Below are positions 1-6,798 of a stretch of DNA of 19,364 bases, in pieces. The stretch's first letter is position 1; every line of letters begins with the position of its first letter. A program made the translations under genes and the position numbers. Source of the stretch: CAZAPZ01 sp964487285 (GTDB lineage Bacteria; Campylobacterota_A; Desulfurellia; JAADFJ01); contig CAZAPZ010000024.1 of the NCBI GenBank assembly GCA_964487285.1, positions 1 to 19,364 of the forward strand. Reading direction: 5' to 3'. Under the pieces are notes generated by a model. It worked only from the letters and a program-made list of their open reading frames with translations. It searched no databases and was not told where the DNA came from.

Positions 1-52
1 ATAGATGAATATGAATAAGAAGATCTGAATTCATCTAAAATCAGAGGTTAAA

Positions 53-96
53 CTTGAGAAAACAGCTATGCTATAGGAAACAGCTATTTTCTCAAG
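53..96. repeat. Imperfect inverted repeat, 15-nt arms
   Basis: CTTGAGAAAACAGCT (53-67) pairs with AGCTATTTTCTCAAG (82-96) over 15 positions. There is one mismatch, C-A on the plus strand, which becomes a G-U wobble on the minus strand. The loop is 14 nt. No T-run follows on either strand, so it is not a classical intrinsic terminator. It could be an operator or an RNA hairpin. It lies downstream of the minus-strand two-component genes. Confidence 0.5.
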
Positions 97-113
97 CTGA
101 TGAATGAGACAAA

Positions 114-209
114 ATGAGAGCCGGTTTATTAGGTTTATTATGCAGTGGGCTTATTATCCTTATACTCCTCCTATCTTGCTGTTATCATTTTAGCATAGAA
201 GTTTATTAA
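114..209 (+). CDS. Possible small hydrophobic protein, 31 aa (doubtful)
   Basis: ATG at 114 opens 31 codons ending in TAA at 207-209. Residues 4-20 are almost entirely Leu, Ile, Gly and Cys, as in a single membrane segment or a lipoprotein-like signal (LLLSCC near residues 18-23). There is no clear Shine-Dalgarno sequence before the ATG. An ORF of this length can occur by chance in AT-rich DNA, where Leu/Ile-rich reading frames are common. I list it only because it lies in an otherwise empty 381-nt gap, just after an inverted repeat (53-96). No family is recognised. Confidence 0.15.
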   Translation: MRAGLLGLLCSGLIILILLLSCCYHFSIEVY

Positions 210-351
210 CCTTAAATTGCTTTAAACTTTGGTCTAATTTTATGGGAGCATTATAATGCAGCGGTTCTGATAGTAGACCGAATAATTCATCATTCTCATA
301 TCTTTATGTTAGGAGATGAAAGCTATAGATTAGAATCAAAATTGAGGCACT

Positions 352-372
352 AAAAGTAAATATTTCATTTAC
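352..372 (-). terminator. Weak candidate terminator of the two-component operon
   Basis: Read on the minus strand, GTAAAT-GAAAT-ATTTAC forms a 6-bp stem with a 5-nt loop, followed at once by TTTT. It starts about 9 nt after the stop codon of the response regulator. The position and the short U-tract fit an intrinsic terminator, but the stem has only one G-C pair, so termination would be weak. Confidence 0.3.
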
Positions 373-381
373 CTGTAAGGA

Positions 382-1719
382 TTATTTGAATCCATATTTG
401 GTTAGTTTGTAGCGAAGAACTCTCTCGCTTATTTTTAATTTTCGGGCTGCCTTTGTTTGGATTCCCCCGGATTCTTCAAGTGCAAGTTTGATTAGATTTT
501 TTTCTACAGTAGCAATCGATGTTTCAAGTCCGTTATCGGTAGTATTCTCAGATTGAGTTTTCTTAATCTCTGATGGCAGCAGCAGCGGATCTATCAAAGA
601 GGAATGCGAAAGTATTACGGCACGTTCTATATAATTTTTTAACTCTCTAATATTTCCTGGATAATCGTAATTAACAAGTATTTCGAGTGCATCTTGCGTA
701 AATCCTATAACATTTTTGTTGTATCTACCTGCAAACTCTTTGCAAAATTCTTCAGCTAAAATCGGTACATCTTCTTTCCTTTCTCTCAACGGAGGGGCTT
801 CTATTTTTATAACGGACAACCGATAGTATAAATCAGCCCTAAATTCACCGCTTTTAATCCGTTTGTCCAAATCTTGGTTTGTTGCTGCAATCATTCTTAC
901 ATTAATATGGTGTTCTGACGAAGCACCAATAGGCATAATCGTTTTTTCCTCAATAACTCTTAAAAGTTTAGACTGCAGATTGTACGGCATATCGCCTATT
1001 TCATCAAGAAAGAGTGTTCCCTCTGAAGCAAGATCAAACTTGCCGGCTTTTTTGTTTTCGGCACCTGTAAAAGCGCCCTTTTCATATCCAAAAAGCTCGC
1101 TTTCCATGAGATCTAATGGTATAGCGGCTGTATTTATTTTGATTAACCTTCCCTTTCTACCGCTTGACTTGTGCAAAGCATCTACAATAAGCTCTTTCCC
1201 TGTCCCGCTTTCTCCTGTAATCATTACCGCAGCATCAGTTTCCGCAACCCTTTTTACTATAGAAAGCACCTTCTTAATGGCAACACTTTTGCCTATGATA
1301 TTGTGATTAACGGATGACAACTGCTGCTTTAACTCAATATTTTCCATGGTCATCATTCGTTTTTCAGTAGCTTTTTTTATTAATATGGAAAGATGCTCAA
1401 AATCGATCGGTTTTGTTATAAAATCGTAAGCTCCCTTTTTCATCGCATCAACAGCAACATCAATCTTTCCATATGCAGTTACAACAATTGCTTCTATCAA
1501 AGGATTCTTTTTCTTTATTGCACAAACAAGCTCCACTCCGCTCATACCCTGCATTTTAAAATCCGTTATAACAATAGACGGCATAAACTCATTGATAATG
1601 CTTAACGCAGCATATCCGCTTTCAGCTGTTTTCACTATGTATCCATCCATATCTAACAATTGAGCCAACACTTCTCTCTGGGCTTTTTCATCATCAACAA
1701 TTAAAATTTTACTTTGCAT
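382..1719 (-). CDS. Sigma-54-dependent NtrC-family response regulator (ZraR/AtoC-like)
   Basis: A cytoplasmic transcription activator that, once phosphorylated, drives RNA polymerase carrying sigma-54. The 445 residues have the full three-domain layout. The receiver (about 4-118) has acidic residues near 9-10 and the likely phospho-acceptor Asp53. The AAA+ domain (about 140-365) has Walker A GESGTGKE (169-176), the sigma-54-contacting GAFTGA loop (215-220) and Walker B GTLFLDE (234-240), and it ends near PGNIREL (354-360). A Fis-type helix-turn-helix lies at about 403-445. The length is normal. The ATG lies 2 nt after the kinase stop codon, so the two are probably translationally coupled. Kinase partner and neighbouring LTxxQ protein resemble the ZraPSR arrangement. 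The exact ZraR/AtoC/HydG assignment cannot be fixed from sequence alone. Confidence 0.93.
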   Translation of the reverse strand: MQSKILIVDDEKAQREVLAQLLDMDGYIVKTAESGYAALSIINEFMPSIVITDFKMQGMSGVELVCAIKKKNPLIEAIVVTAYGKIDVAVDAMKKGAYDFITKPIDFEHLSILIKKATEKRMMTMENIELKQQLSSVNHNIIGKSVAIKKVLSIVKRVAETDAAVMITGESGTGKELIVDALHKSSGRKGRLIKINTAAIPLDLMESELFGYEKGAFTGAENKKAGKFDLASEGTLFLDEIGDMPYNLQSKLLRVIEEKTIMPIGASSEHHINVRMIAATNQDLDKRIKSGEFRADLYYRLSVIKIEAPPLRERKEDVPILAEEFCKEFAGRYNKNVIGFTQDALEILVNYDYPGNIRELKNYIERAVILSHSSLIDPLLLPSEIKKTQSENTTDNGLETSIATVEKNLIKLALEESGGIQTKAARKLKISERVLRYKLTKYGFK

Positions 1720-1721
1720 AG

Positions 1722-3347
1722 TTATTGAGGTATCCTTATGGTTATTAACGTTCCCTTGTCTAATTCAGAATCAATATGCATTGATCCTCCTAATATATAA
1801 ACAATTTTTGAAACGGCTGGAAGTCCGAGTCCTGTTCCGCTTTGCTTCGTAGTAAAATACGGATTAAGTGCATGCGAAATTGTGTGTTCATTCATGCCCA
1901 CGCCATCATCGGCTACTGTGATTACAACCTCTTTTGATGCAACTTTTCCACTTAACACTATCCTTGATTTTCGATTCGATGCTTCTATGGCATTTAAAAT
2001 GAGATTTTCTATCGCCTGACGAGTTAAATTTTTGTCTATCATAACATTATAATCAGGTGCGTTAGTAATAATTTCAATCTCTTGTTCTCCAGCTGATGCT
2101 CTAAATATATCTGCAGTATCATCTAAAAATTTTGACAATACGATAGTTTCTTTTTTTATAACTTTTATTTTAGAAAATGAAAGAAAATCGGTAACAAGTT
2201 TATTTAATCGGTTTATTTCTTCTTTTATAAGCACTGCATTGCCCTTAGGTAATTCTTTGCGTTTTGAGGCTGCCTGAACCATAAGAGATATGGCATTTAA
2301 AGGATTTCTTATTTCATGTGCAAGTGATGCGGCGAGATTGTCTAATGCTTCAGAACGACTCATTCTTTCAATGTCTTCTTTTAAGCCTATGACTTCATCT
2401 ATATTTTTCTTTCTCAAAACATAGATTACAACTATAATAATGGTTGCAGCTATAATCAGCATTAGGCTAATAATTACGGTATACAGTTTTTCTAACTTTA
2501 TTACCTTGCTAAGCTCTATTTCCTTTAGATCGATACCCATGTACCCTACTATTTTGTTGTTTAAGCGTACGATATTGTATGAAACAAGATGATAAAATCC
2601 ACCGATTTTTATCAAGCTATAGGGAGCTTTTAAATCTTCATTTGGAAACTTTGCATTTCGCAGTCTTTTTATAAGATTTCCATCTATGTTAAAAAATAAA
2701 ATATTATTTATTCTCCGATCCGATTTAAGTTTATCAAATATAAGATCTAATGCACTTTTAAAACTTAAAGTTTTTAATTTTTTTGGGTTTGATGTAATCA
2801 AAAGATAGCCCCCGTTTGTAAGATGTTCAATATAAGTTATTGGGGATATTGCCATTTTGGAAAATAATTGTTTTCCAATAATTATATATTTGCCTCTCTT
2901 TAGTTTGGATAGTACATTATTAAGTCTATTCTGATACATAAAAAACAACATTGGATGAAGATAGGAAAATCGTTTCATATAATAGCCTTTCTCAATTATA
3001 TATTGTTTACCGGATTCGGAAGTATAGATTGCTTCATCAATAATGTCTCTATCTATAGCAAATTTTAACCGTTTACCGATTTTCCCGTTTCGCATAGATC
3101 CCTTTATAAGTTCAGCTGTTTTCAGTATTCTATTGTATATCAATTCCTCAAAAGCGTTTCTATCGGTGAATACCGAGATGAAGTTTTTGAGTAAAGTTTC
3201 CGTTGTAAATGCGCCCTGTCTTATGGCGAGCTGCTTAAGATTTTTTTCAACATGCCATATAGAGCTGAAAGCAAAGACTATTGTAGCAAATATTGCTACT
3301 GCAACAAACGCCGATAGGTAAAAAGCATCATTTCTTTTATATTTCAC
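1722..3347 (-). CDS. Membrane sensor histidine kinase (ZraS-like)
   Basis: An inner-membrane kinase that senses a periplasmic signal and phosphorylates the adjacent response regulator. It has 541 residues. TM1 is at about 10-31, a periplasmic sensor of about 260 residues follows (about 34-288), TM2 is at about 290-311 and a short linker leads to HisKA with phospho-His344 (SLAHEIRNPL, 341-350). The ATPase domain has an N-box around Asn448/Asn452, G1 DDGVGM (480-485) and G2 GTGLGLP (504-510). I see no separate HAMP or PAS domain. The start codon is GTG: an in-frame TAA lies four codons upstream and no Met occurs before the sensor domain. No Shine-Dalgarno sequence is evident at this GTG. A good promoter (3382-3410) lies just upstream. 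The ligand is unknown; the neighbouring Spy-like protein suggests envelope or metal stress. Confidence 0.92.
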   Translation of the reverse strand: MKYKRNDAFYLSAFVAVAIFATIVFAFSSIWHVEKNLKQLAIRQGAFTTETLLKNFISVFTDRNAFEELIYNRILKTAELIKGSMRNGKIGKRLKFAIDRDIIDEAIYTSESGKQYIIEKGYYMKRFSYLHPMLFFMYQNRLNNVLSKLKRGKYIIIGKQLFSKMAISPITYIEHLTNGGYLLITSNPKKLKTLSFKSALDLIFDKLKSDRRINNILFFNIDGNLIKRLRNAKFPNEDLKAPYSLIKIGGFYHLVSYNIVRLNNKIVGYMGIDLKEIELSKVIKLEKLYTVIISLMLIIAATIIIVVIYVLRKKNIDEVIGLKEDIERMSRSEALDNLAASLAHEIRNPLNAISLMVQAASKRKELPKGNAVLIKEEINRLNKLVTDFLSFSKIKVIKKETIVLSKFLDDTADIFRASAGEQEIEIITNAPDYNVMIDKNLTRQAIENLILNAIEASNRKSRIVLSGKVASKEVVITVADDGVGMNEHTISHALNPYFTTKQSGTGLGLPAVSKIVYILGGSMHIDSELDKGTLITIRIPQ

Positions 3348-3381
3348 AGTAAGATTTTAACTTCGAAGCAAAAGTTTTACA

Positions 3382-3410
3382 ATGATAAAATTAATATAGA
3401 TTATTTTCAA
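3382..3410 (-). promoter_or_regulatory. Sigma-70-type promoter for the kinase-regulator pair
   Basis: On the minus strand TTGAAA (3405-3410) and TATCAT (3382-3387) are separated by exactly 17 nt. Each differs from consensus at one position. Initiation would fall near 3375, giving a leader of about 28 nt before the GTG start of the kinase. It lies after the 3419-3450 hairpin, so kinase and regulator can be expressed independently of the upstream LTxxQ gene. Confidence 0.55.
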
Positions 3411-3418
3411 TTGACCCA

Positions 3419-3450
3419 TTTAGCCCCGATGTTATCATCTCGGGGCTAAA
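3419..3450 (-). terminator. Strong GC-core hairpin between the LTxxQ gene and the kinase gene
   Basis: TTTAGCCCCGA (3419-3429) and TCGGGGCTAAA (3440-3450) form a perfect 11-bp stem with a 10-nt loop. It is the most GC-rich hairpin in the window. It sits 50 nt past the stop codon of the LTxxQ gene and just before the kinase promoter. On neither strand is it followed by a run of T, so intrinsic termination is uncertain. It may instead be a 3'-end stabiliser or a processed small-RNA end. Confidence 0.5.
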
Positions 3451-3463
3451 CTTCAAGGAGGGT

Positions 3464-3484
3464 TATACACTAAGGAGGTGTATA
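3464..3484 (-). promoter_or_regulatory. Hairpin whose loop displays an anti-Shine-Dalgarno sequence
   Basis: TATACAC (3464-3470) and GTGTATA (3478-3484) are perfect 7-nt inverted arms. Read on the minus strand the 7-nt loop is CTCCTTA, and the run CACCTCCTTA equals the 3' tail of 16S rRNA. A second CCCTCCTTG follows at 3455-3463, before the 3419-3450 hairpin. These lie in the probable 3' UTR of the LTxxQ gene. Read on the plus strand, the same bases are a perfect Shine-Dalgarno sequence ahead of a four-codon ORF (3484-3498). Function is inferred only. Confidence 0.4.
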
Positions 3485-3500
3485 TGAATTGTTGGTAACT

Positions 3501-4160
3501 TTAATAATAGGCCAAAGTTTTCTTTTGACCAGGTGTTAAATCGTTGTATATTTTTTTTAAACTGTTCAGTTGATCCTTTTGAAAATCATTAATTAATTTT
3601 GAACGTTCGTCAATATAACTTGATATCTTATCAAAATTTACAGGATAACCAATTTTAGCTGCCATTATTTTGCTTTTTAGCGCAGCCATTTTCCCCATGA
3701 AAAGGATTTTTTCTTTCCGCATCTGCGTGGTTACAGGTCTCATAGCTTTAATTTGAATCTCAGTGAGATTGAGTTCCTTGAATCTTGAAATAATAAATTT
3801 TCTGCCCGAAAATCGGTTGTGCATGAAGCCTTCCATGTCACCCATGTTAGAACCCATATAATTTTCTTGACCCATGCCATAGCCATTTTCATATCTCATC
3901 ATACCACCCATACGAAACCCCATGCGACCTTCATGATTTATATCGTAAGGTACATTTTTTCCGCCGCCCCATCTACTCCGCATGTTCTCAGTACCATTCA
4001 TCATTTCATTTGAATTAGGCATATTTTTTTGTCCTTGATTCATCATCGTTGTACCATAGCTACTATTTTTATTTGTAGAATGAGCATAAACATTACCTCC
4101 TGACGCCATTAAACCGGCTGCCAGAAATCCGGTAAAAACCGATTTTGAAATCTTAATCAT
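3501..4160 (-). CDS. Periplasmic Met-rich Spy/CpxP/ZraP-family (LTxxQ) protein
   Basis: A probable secreted chaperone or metal-binding accessory protein of the Spy/CpxP/ZraP superfamily. I start it at 4160 rather than at the upstream in-frame ATG (4193): GGAGG lies 4 nt before this ATG, and a clean signal peptide follows (about 1-26, cleavage after VYA). That gives 219 residues. Residues about 39-113 are rich in Met, Gly and Asn, with 15 Met in about 75 residues, including paired Met. The C-terminal part is helical and carries both family motifs, LTEIQ (132-136) and LTPGQ (208-212). The Met-rich insert suggests soft-metal ions such as Cu(I) or Ag(I), but that is inference. The gene lies upstream of the kinase-regulator pair on the same strand, as a ZraP counterpart would. 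Confidence 0.85.
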   Translation of the reverse strand: MIKISKSVFTGFLAAGLMASGGNVYAHSTNKNSSYGTTMMNQGQKNMPNSNEMMNGTENMRSRWGGGKNVPYDINHEGRMGFRMGGMMRYENGYGMGQENYMGSNMGDMEGFMHNRFSGRKFIISRFKELNLTEIQIKAMRPVTTQMRKEKILFMGKMAALKSKIMAAKIGYPVNFDKISSYIDERSKLINDFQKDQLNSLKKIYNDLTPGQKKTLAYY

Positions 4161-4223
4161 TTTACCTCCAAACCATTTACAATAATCAAGCAAATATTGT
4201 TCTATGCAAAAAGCGGTGTTTGA

Positions 4224-4260
4224 GTCGTTATAATAGACATTAATGTCGAATATACGACAA
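4224..4260 (-). promoter_or_regulatory. Candidate promoter with a 35-bp operator-like dyad
   Basis: The plus strand at 4224-4258 is a long imperfect palindrome built around the perfect core GACATTAATGTC (4236-4247), with outer arms GTCG/CGAC and one unpaired base. It overlaps a weak sigma-70-like pair on the minus strand: TTGTCG (4255-4260) and TATTAT (4230-4235), spaced 19 nt, which is longer than ideal. It sits 64-98 bp upstream of the LTxxQ gene. The dyad is the firmer part; the promoter elements are weak. A dimeric regulator, perhaps the neighbouring response regulator, could bind here. Confidence 0.4.
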
Positions 4261-4371
4261 ACTGAGCGTTTTATCTTATATTTTGCAACCTTTTTTTCTA
4301 ATCTGATTTTACGGCATCAAGCCGGTTTAATCAAAAATCAAAGAGCGTAAGAGCTTGATTGTGCAGTGGTC

Positions 4372-5733
4372 TCACAATTTGAGTTTCCTTAATATTTTCA
4401 ATGACGCTGATCCGACATCTCCCGCACCAAGCGTTAAAATCAGATCATTCGGTTTTAAGATGCCTGCTATCTTATCTATGGATTTATCCAGCTCCCCTGC
4501 ATAATGGCATTCTGTAACGGTGTTAATATTTTTCGATAGAGCCGCTCCCGTAACTCCCTTAATAGGTCGTTCGCTTGCTGCATAAATATTGGCAACATAA
4601 ACCAAGTCTGCATTTTTAAAACTGACAGGAAATTTGTCAAAAAGAAGCTTTGTTCTTGTAAACCTATGAGGTTGAAACAGAACAACTATCCTTCTGCCGT
4701 AATTTCTCAGTGCAGTCAGTGTTGCGGCAATTTCCGTGGGATGGTGGCCGTAATCGTCCATAACTAAAATACCTTTGGTTTCACCAACATGCATCATTCG
4801 GCGCTTTACACCGGCATATTCTCTTAAAGCCGCGCAAATAACATCATCATCAACAACAAGTTCTTTTGCGCTTGCGGCAGCTAACGATGCGTCAATCACA
4901 TTATGCATTCCAGGTACAAAGATTTCTATTTTAAGATAACTATCCTCTCTGCATTTTAAAGTAAATGATGAGCCTCCTTTAAAAAGATCAACATCTTTAA
5001 TTTGATAGCTTCCCTTTGTTCCAACCCGTATCATATTCGGAGCATCTATCTTTTTTATGCCATAATCATCGCCATTTACAACCACTTTATGTTCGGGTCT
5101 GCTCACAAATTCTCTGAATCGGTCAATAAGATTGTCGTAACTTTTATAATAATCAATATGCTCGTAATCAATGTTCGTAATAACGGACATCTTAGGATTT
5201 AGCAAACTGAACGATCCGTCGCTTTCATCGGCTTCGGCTACAAGATATTTACCGTTTCCGGTCATAAGATTCGAACCGGTATTATTTACAATTCCACCAA
5301 TTATAGAAATCGGGGATAAATTAGCACGATCTAAAATTTGAGCTATCATAGAAGTTACGGTTGTTTTACCATGCGAGCCTGTTACTGCAATACCATGATA
5401 ATCTCTCATTATGAGTGAAAGCACTTCGCCTCGCTTCAGACGTGTTAACCCATGATTTTTACCGAAGATAATTTCAGGATTGTCATCTCTTATCGCAGAT
5501 GAATAAACAATTTGAGCGTTTATCGGCACCTGATTGCCGCTATGCCCTATAAATACGGGAATACCTATATTGCGCAGGCTTTTAGTTATAAATGTCTCTT
5601 TAACATCAGAGCCTAACACGCTATATCCGTTTCCATAAAGCAGCTGGGCTAAACCGCTCATACCTATGCCGCCAATACCCACAAAATATATGGGTTTTTC
5701 AAAATCAATAGATTTATATAAAATCTGCCGCAT
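4372..5733 (-). CDS. murC: UDP-N-acetylmuramate--L-alanine ligase MurC
   Basis: A cytoplasmic Mur ligase that adds the first peptide residue (L-Ala) to UDP-MurNAc in peptidoglycan synthesis, using ATP. The 453 residues are full length. Visible hallmarks are the N-terminal nucleotide-sugar loop GIGGIGMSG (19-27), ATP P-loop TGSHGKTT (118-125), EADESDGS (167-174), NIDYEHIDYY (187-196), the MHN motif (276-278), DDYGHHPTE (326-334) and QPHRFTRT (354-361). The ATG has a good Shine-Dalgarno sequence (AAGGTG, 5-nt spacing) that lies inside the 3' end of the ABC ATPase gene; the two genes overlap by 20 nt. murC usually sits in the dcw cluster beside murG, murB or ddl, none of which is here. Confidence 0.97.
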   Translation of the reverse strand: MRQILYKSIDFEKPIYFVGIGGIGMSGLAQLLYGNGYSVLGSDVKETFITKSLRNIGIPVFIGHSGNQVPINAQIVYSSAIRDDNPEIIFGKNHGLTRLKRGEVLSLIMRDYHGIAVTGSHGKTTVTSMIAQILDRANLSPISIIGGIVNNTGSNLMTGNGKYLVAEADESDGSFSLLNPKMSVITNIDYEHIDYYKSYDNLIDRFREFVSRPEHKVVVNGDDYGIKKIDAPNMIRVGTKGSYQIKDVDLFKGGSSFTLKCREDSYLKIEIFVPGMHNVIDASLAAASAKELVVDDDVICAALREYAGVKRRMMHVGETKGILVMDDYGHHPTEIAATLTALRNYGRRIVVLFQPHRFTRTKLLFDKFPVSFKNADLVYVANIYAASERPIKGVTGAALSKNINTVTECHYAGELDKSIDKIAGILKPNDLILTLGAGDVGSASLKILRKLKL

Positions 5734-6598
5734 TACAACACCTTACTATCCTGCCTTTAAGCTTAACCGGCTCAGGCAATTTTTTACATTTTTCATTGCT
5801 AATATTGCACCTTTTCAAAAATGGACAACCTATATCGTTTTCATAGCCTTTTACACTAAATCGAGATGCCGGCGTACTGTTATATGAAGCTGCATTGGCG
5901 AGAAGTTTAGTATAAGGATGAATTGGATTGTCAACAATATCAGATCCTCCGTATTCCATAAGCCAGCCGTTGTATATTACAGCTATTCTATCAGATCCGT
6001 CAAGGGTTGAAAAATCGTGTGTTACAAGAAATAGCGTAGAACCGCATTCCTTTCTCAAGCTGTGAAGCAAAGATAAGATTTTTCTTTTCAACGGTTTATC
6101 AAGATTAGTGGTAGGTTCGTCGGCAAGAATCAAAGGAGGATTTGAATAAACTGCCATCGCAATAAGTATCCGCTGCTTTCTGCCGCCGGAAAGCTGATGA
6201 GGATAAAGGCTCAAAACCGATCTATCCTCACCACACATTTTGATAAGCGATTCAGGATCATTGGTTTGAGTGATCTCCTTTATCTGTTTGTCAATTTTAT
6301 AAACAGGATCAAGCGCATCATTAGGATTCTGCGGTATGTAAGAAAATTTTGTTCGCCTTATATTTGATAAAACTTCCTGAGATTGTTCTATGATGTTATT
6401 ACCCTCAAATAATATCCTGCCTCTAGCCTTTCCGCCGGCTATGCCGAGAATTGACTTTAGCAGTACGGTTTTGCCTGATCCTGTTTCACCTATCAATGAA
6501 ATGGCCGCACCCTTAGGAAGATTTATAGAAAAGTCGTGAATCACTTCATTTCTTCCAAACGAAACAGAAAAGTTTTTTATTTCAAGAATATTTGTCAA
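5714..6598 (-). CDS. Orphan ABC ATPase, OppD/DppD (peptide/nickel importer) type
   Basis: The ATP-hydrolysing subunit of an oligopeptide/dipeptide/nickel-type importer. It has 294 residues: Walker A GETGSGKT (37-44), Q-loop Gln90, signature LSGGRKQR (136-143), Walker B LILADE (156-161) and switch His194. The family C-terminal extension follows, with HPYT (227-230) and a cysteine cluster GCPFLKRC...C (257-271) then CC (287-288). No permease, binding protein or partner ATPase is visible in the window. The start is TTG at 6598: an in-frame TGA lies one codon upstream, the conserved domain begins within four residues, and there is no good Shine-Dalgarno sequence. It is somewhat shorter than typical OppD (about 320-330). 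It overlaps murC by 20 nt, so the two are probably co-transcribed. Substrate unknown. Confidence 0.87.
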   Translation of the reverse strand: MTNILEIKNFSVSFGRNEVIHDFSINLPKGAAISLIGETGSGKTVLLKSILGIAGGKARGRILFEGNNIIEQSQEVLSNIRRTKFSYIPQNPNDALDPVYKIDKQIKEITQTNDPESLIKMCGEDRSVLSLYPHQLSGGRKQRILIAMAVYSNPPLILADEPTTNLDKPLKRKILSLLHSLRKECGSTLFLVTHDFSTLDGSDRIAVIYNGWLMEYGGSDIVDNPIHPYTKLLANAASYNSTPASRFSVKGYENDIGCPFLKRCNISNEKCKKLPEPVKLKGRIVRCCNAADFI

Positions 6599-6609
6599 AT
6601 CTCACACTC

Positions 6610-6638
6610 AATATATGAATTCTCATTTTTAGTAGCAA
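6610..6638 (-). promoter_or_regulatory. Candidate promoter for the ABC ATPase-murC pair
   Basis: On the minus strand TTGCTA (6633-6638) and TATATT (6610-6615) are 17 nt apart. The -10 differs from consensus at one position and the -35 at two. The predicted start near 6603 would leave a leader of only about 5 nt before the TTG codon. The 200-nt gap (6599-6798) otherwise shows only AT-rich sequence. Confidence 0.3.
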
Positions 6639-6798
6639 TGTAAACCTATTCCAACAGTTTAAATAATCGATATTTCATTTTTTCTATTTTGAGAGCAAGG
6701 TACGGTAATTTTTCAAAAAAGTTAAAAGTTTTAGGTTCAAGTTTAAGACACGTATTCTATTTTAATCAAAACCCAAAAAATCAGCTTATCACTTAACG

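Larger units (their letters stand above)
1..381. other. Intergenic region downstream of the response regulator gene
   Basis: No convincing protein gene is visible in this AT-rich stretch. It contains a 9-bp inverted repeat (2-10 with 29-37), a larger imperfect inverted repeat (53-67 with 82-96), a perfect 12-bp palindrome GCATTATAATGC (248-259) and a 6-bp inverted repeat GGTCTA/TAGACC (231-236 with 274-279). A 31-codon hydrophobic ORF (114-209, plus) and an AT-rich hairpin that could end the response-regulator transcript (352-372) are listed separately. The functions of these dyads are not known. Confidence 0.6.

Noticed and set aside
863..1306. 147-codon plus-strand ORF opposite the response regulator gene
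   Set aside because: It is wholly antisense to a well-conserved NtrC-type gene and encodes no recognisable domain; a shadow frame.
4161..4220. Possible sigma-54 promoter (TTTTTGCA) upstream of the LTxxQ gene
   Set aside because: A -12-like TTGCA is present on the minus strand, but the essential GG at -24 with correct spacing is absent, so I do not call it.
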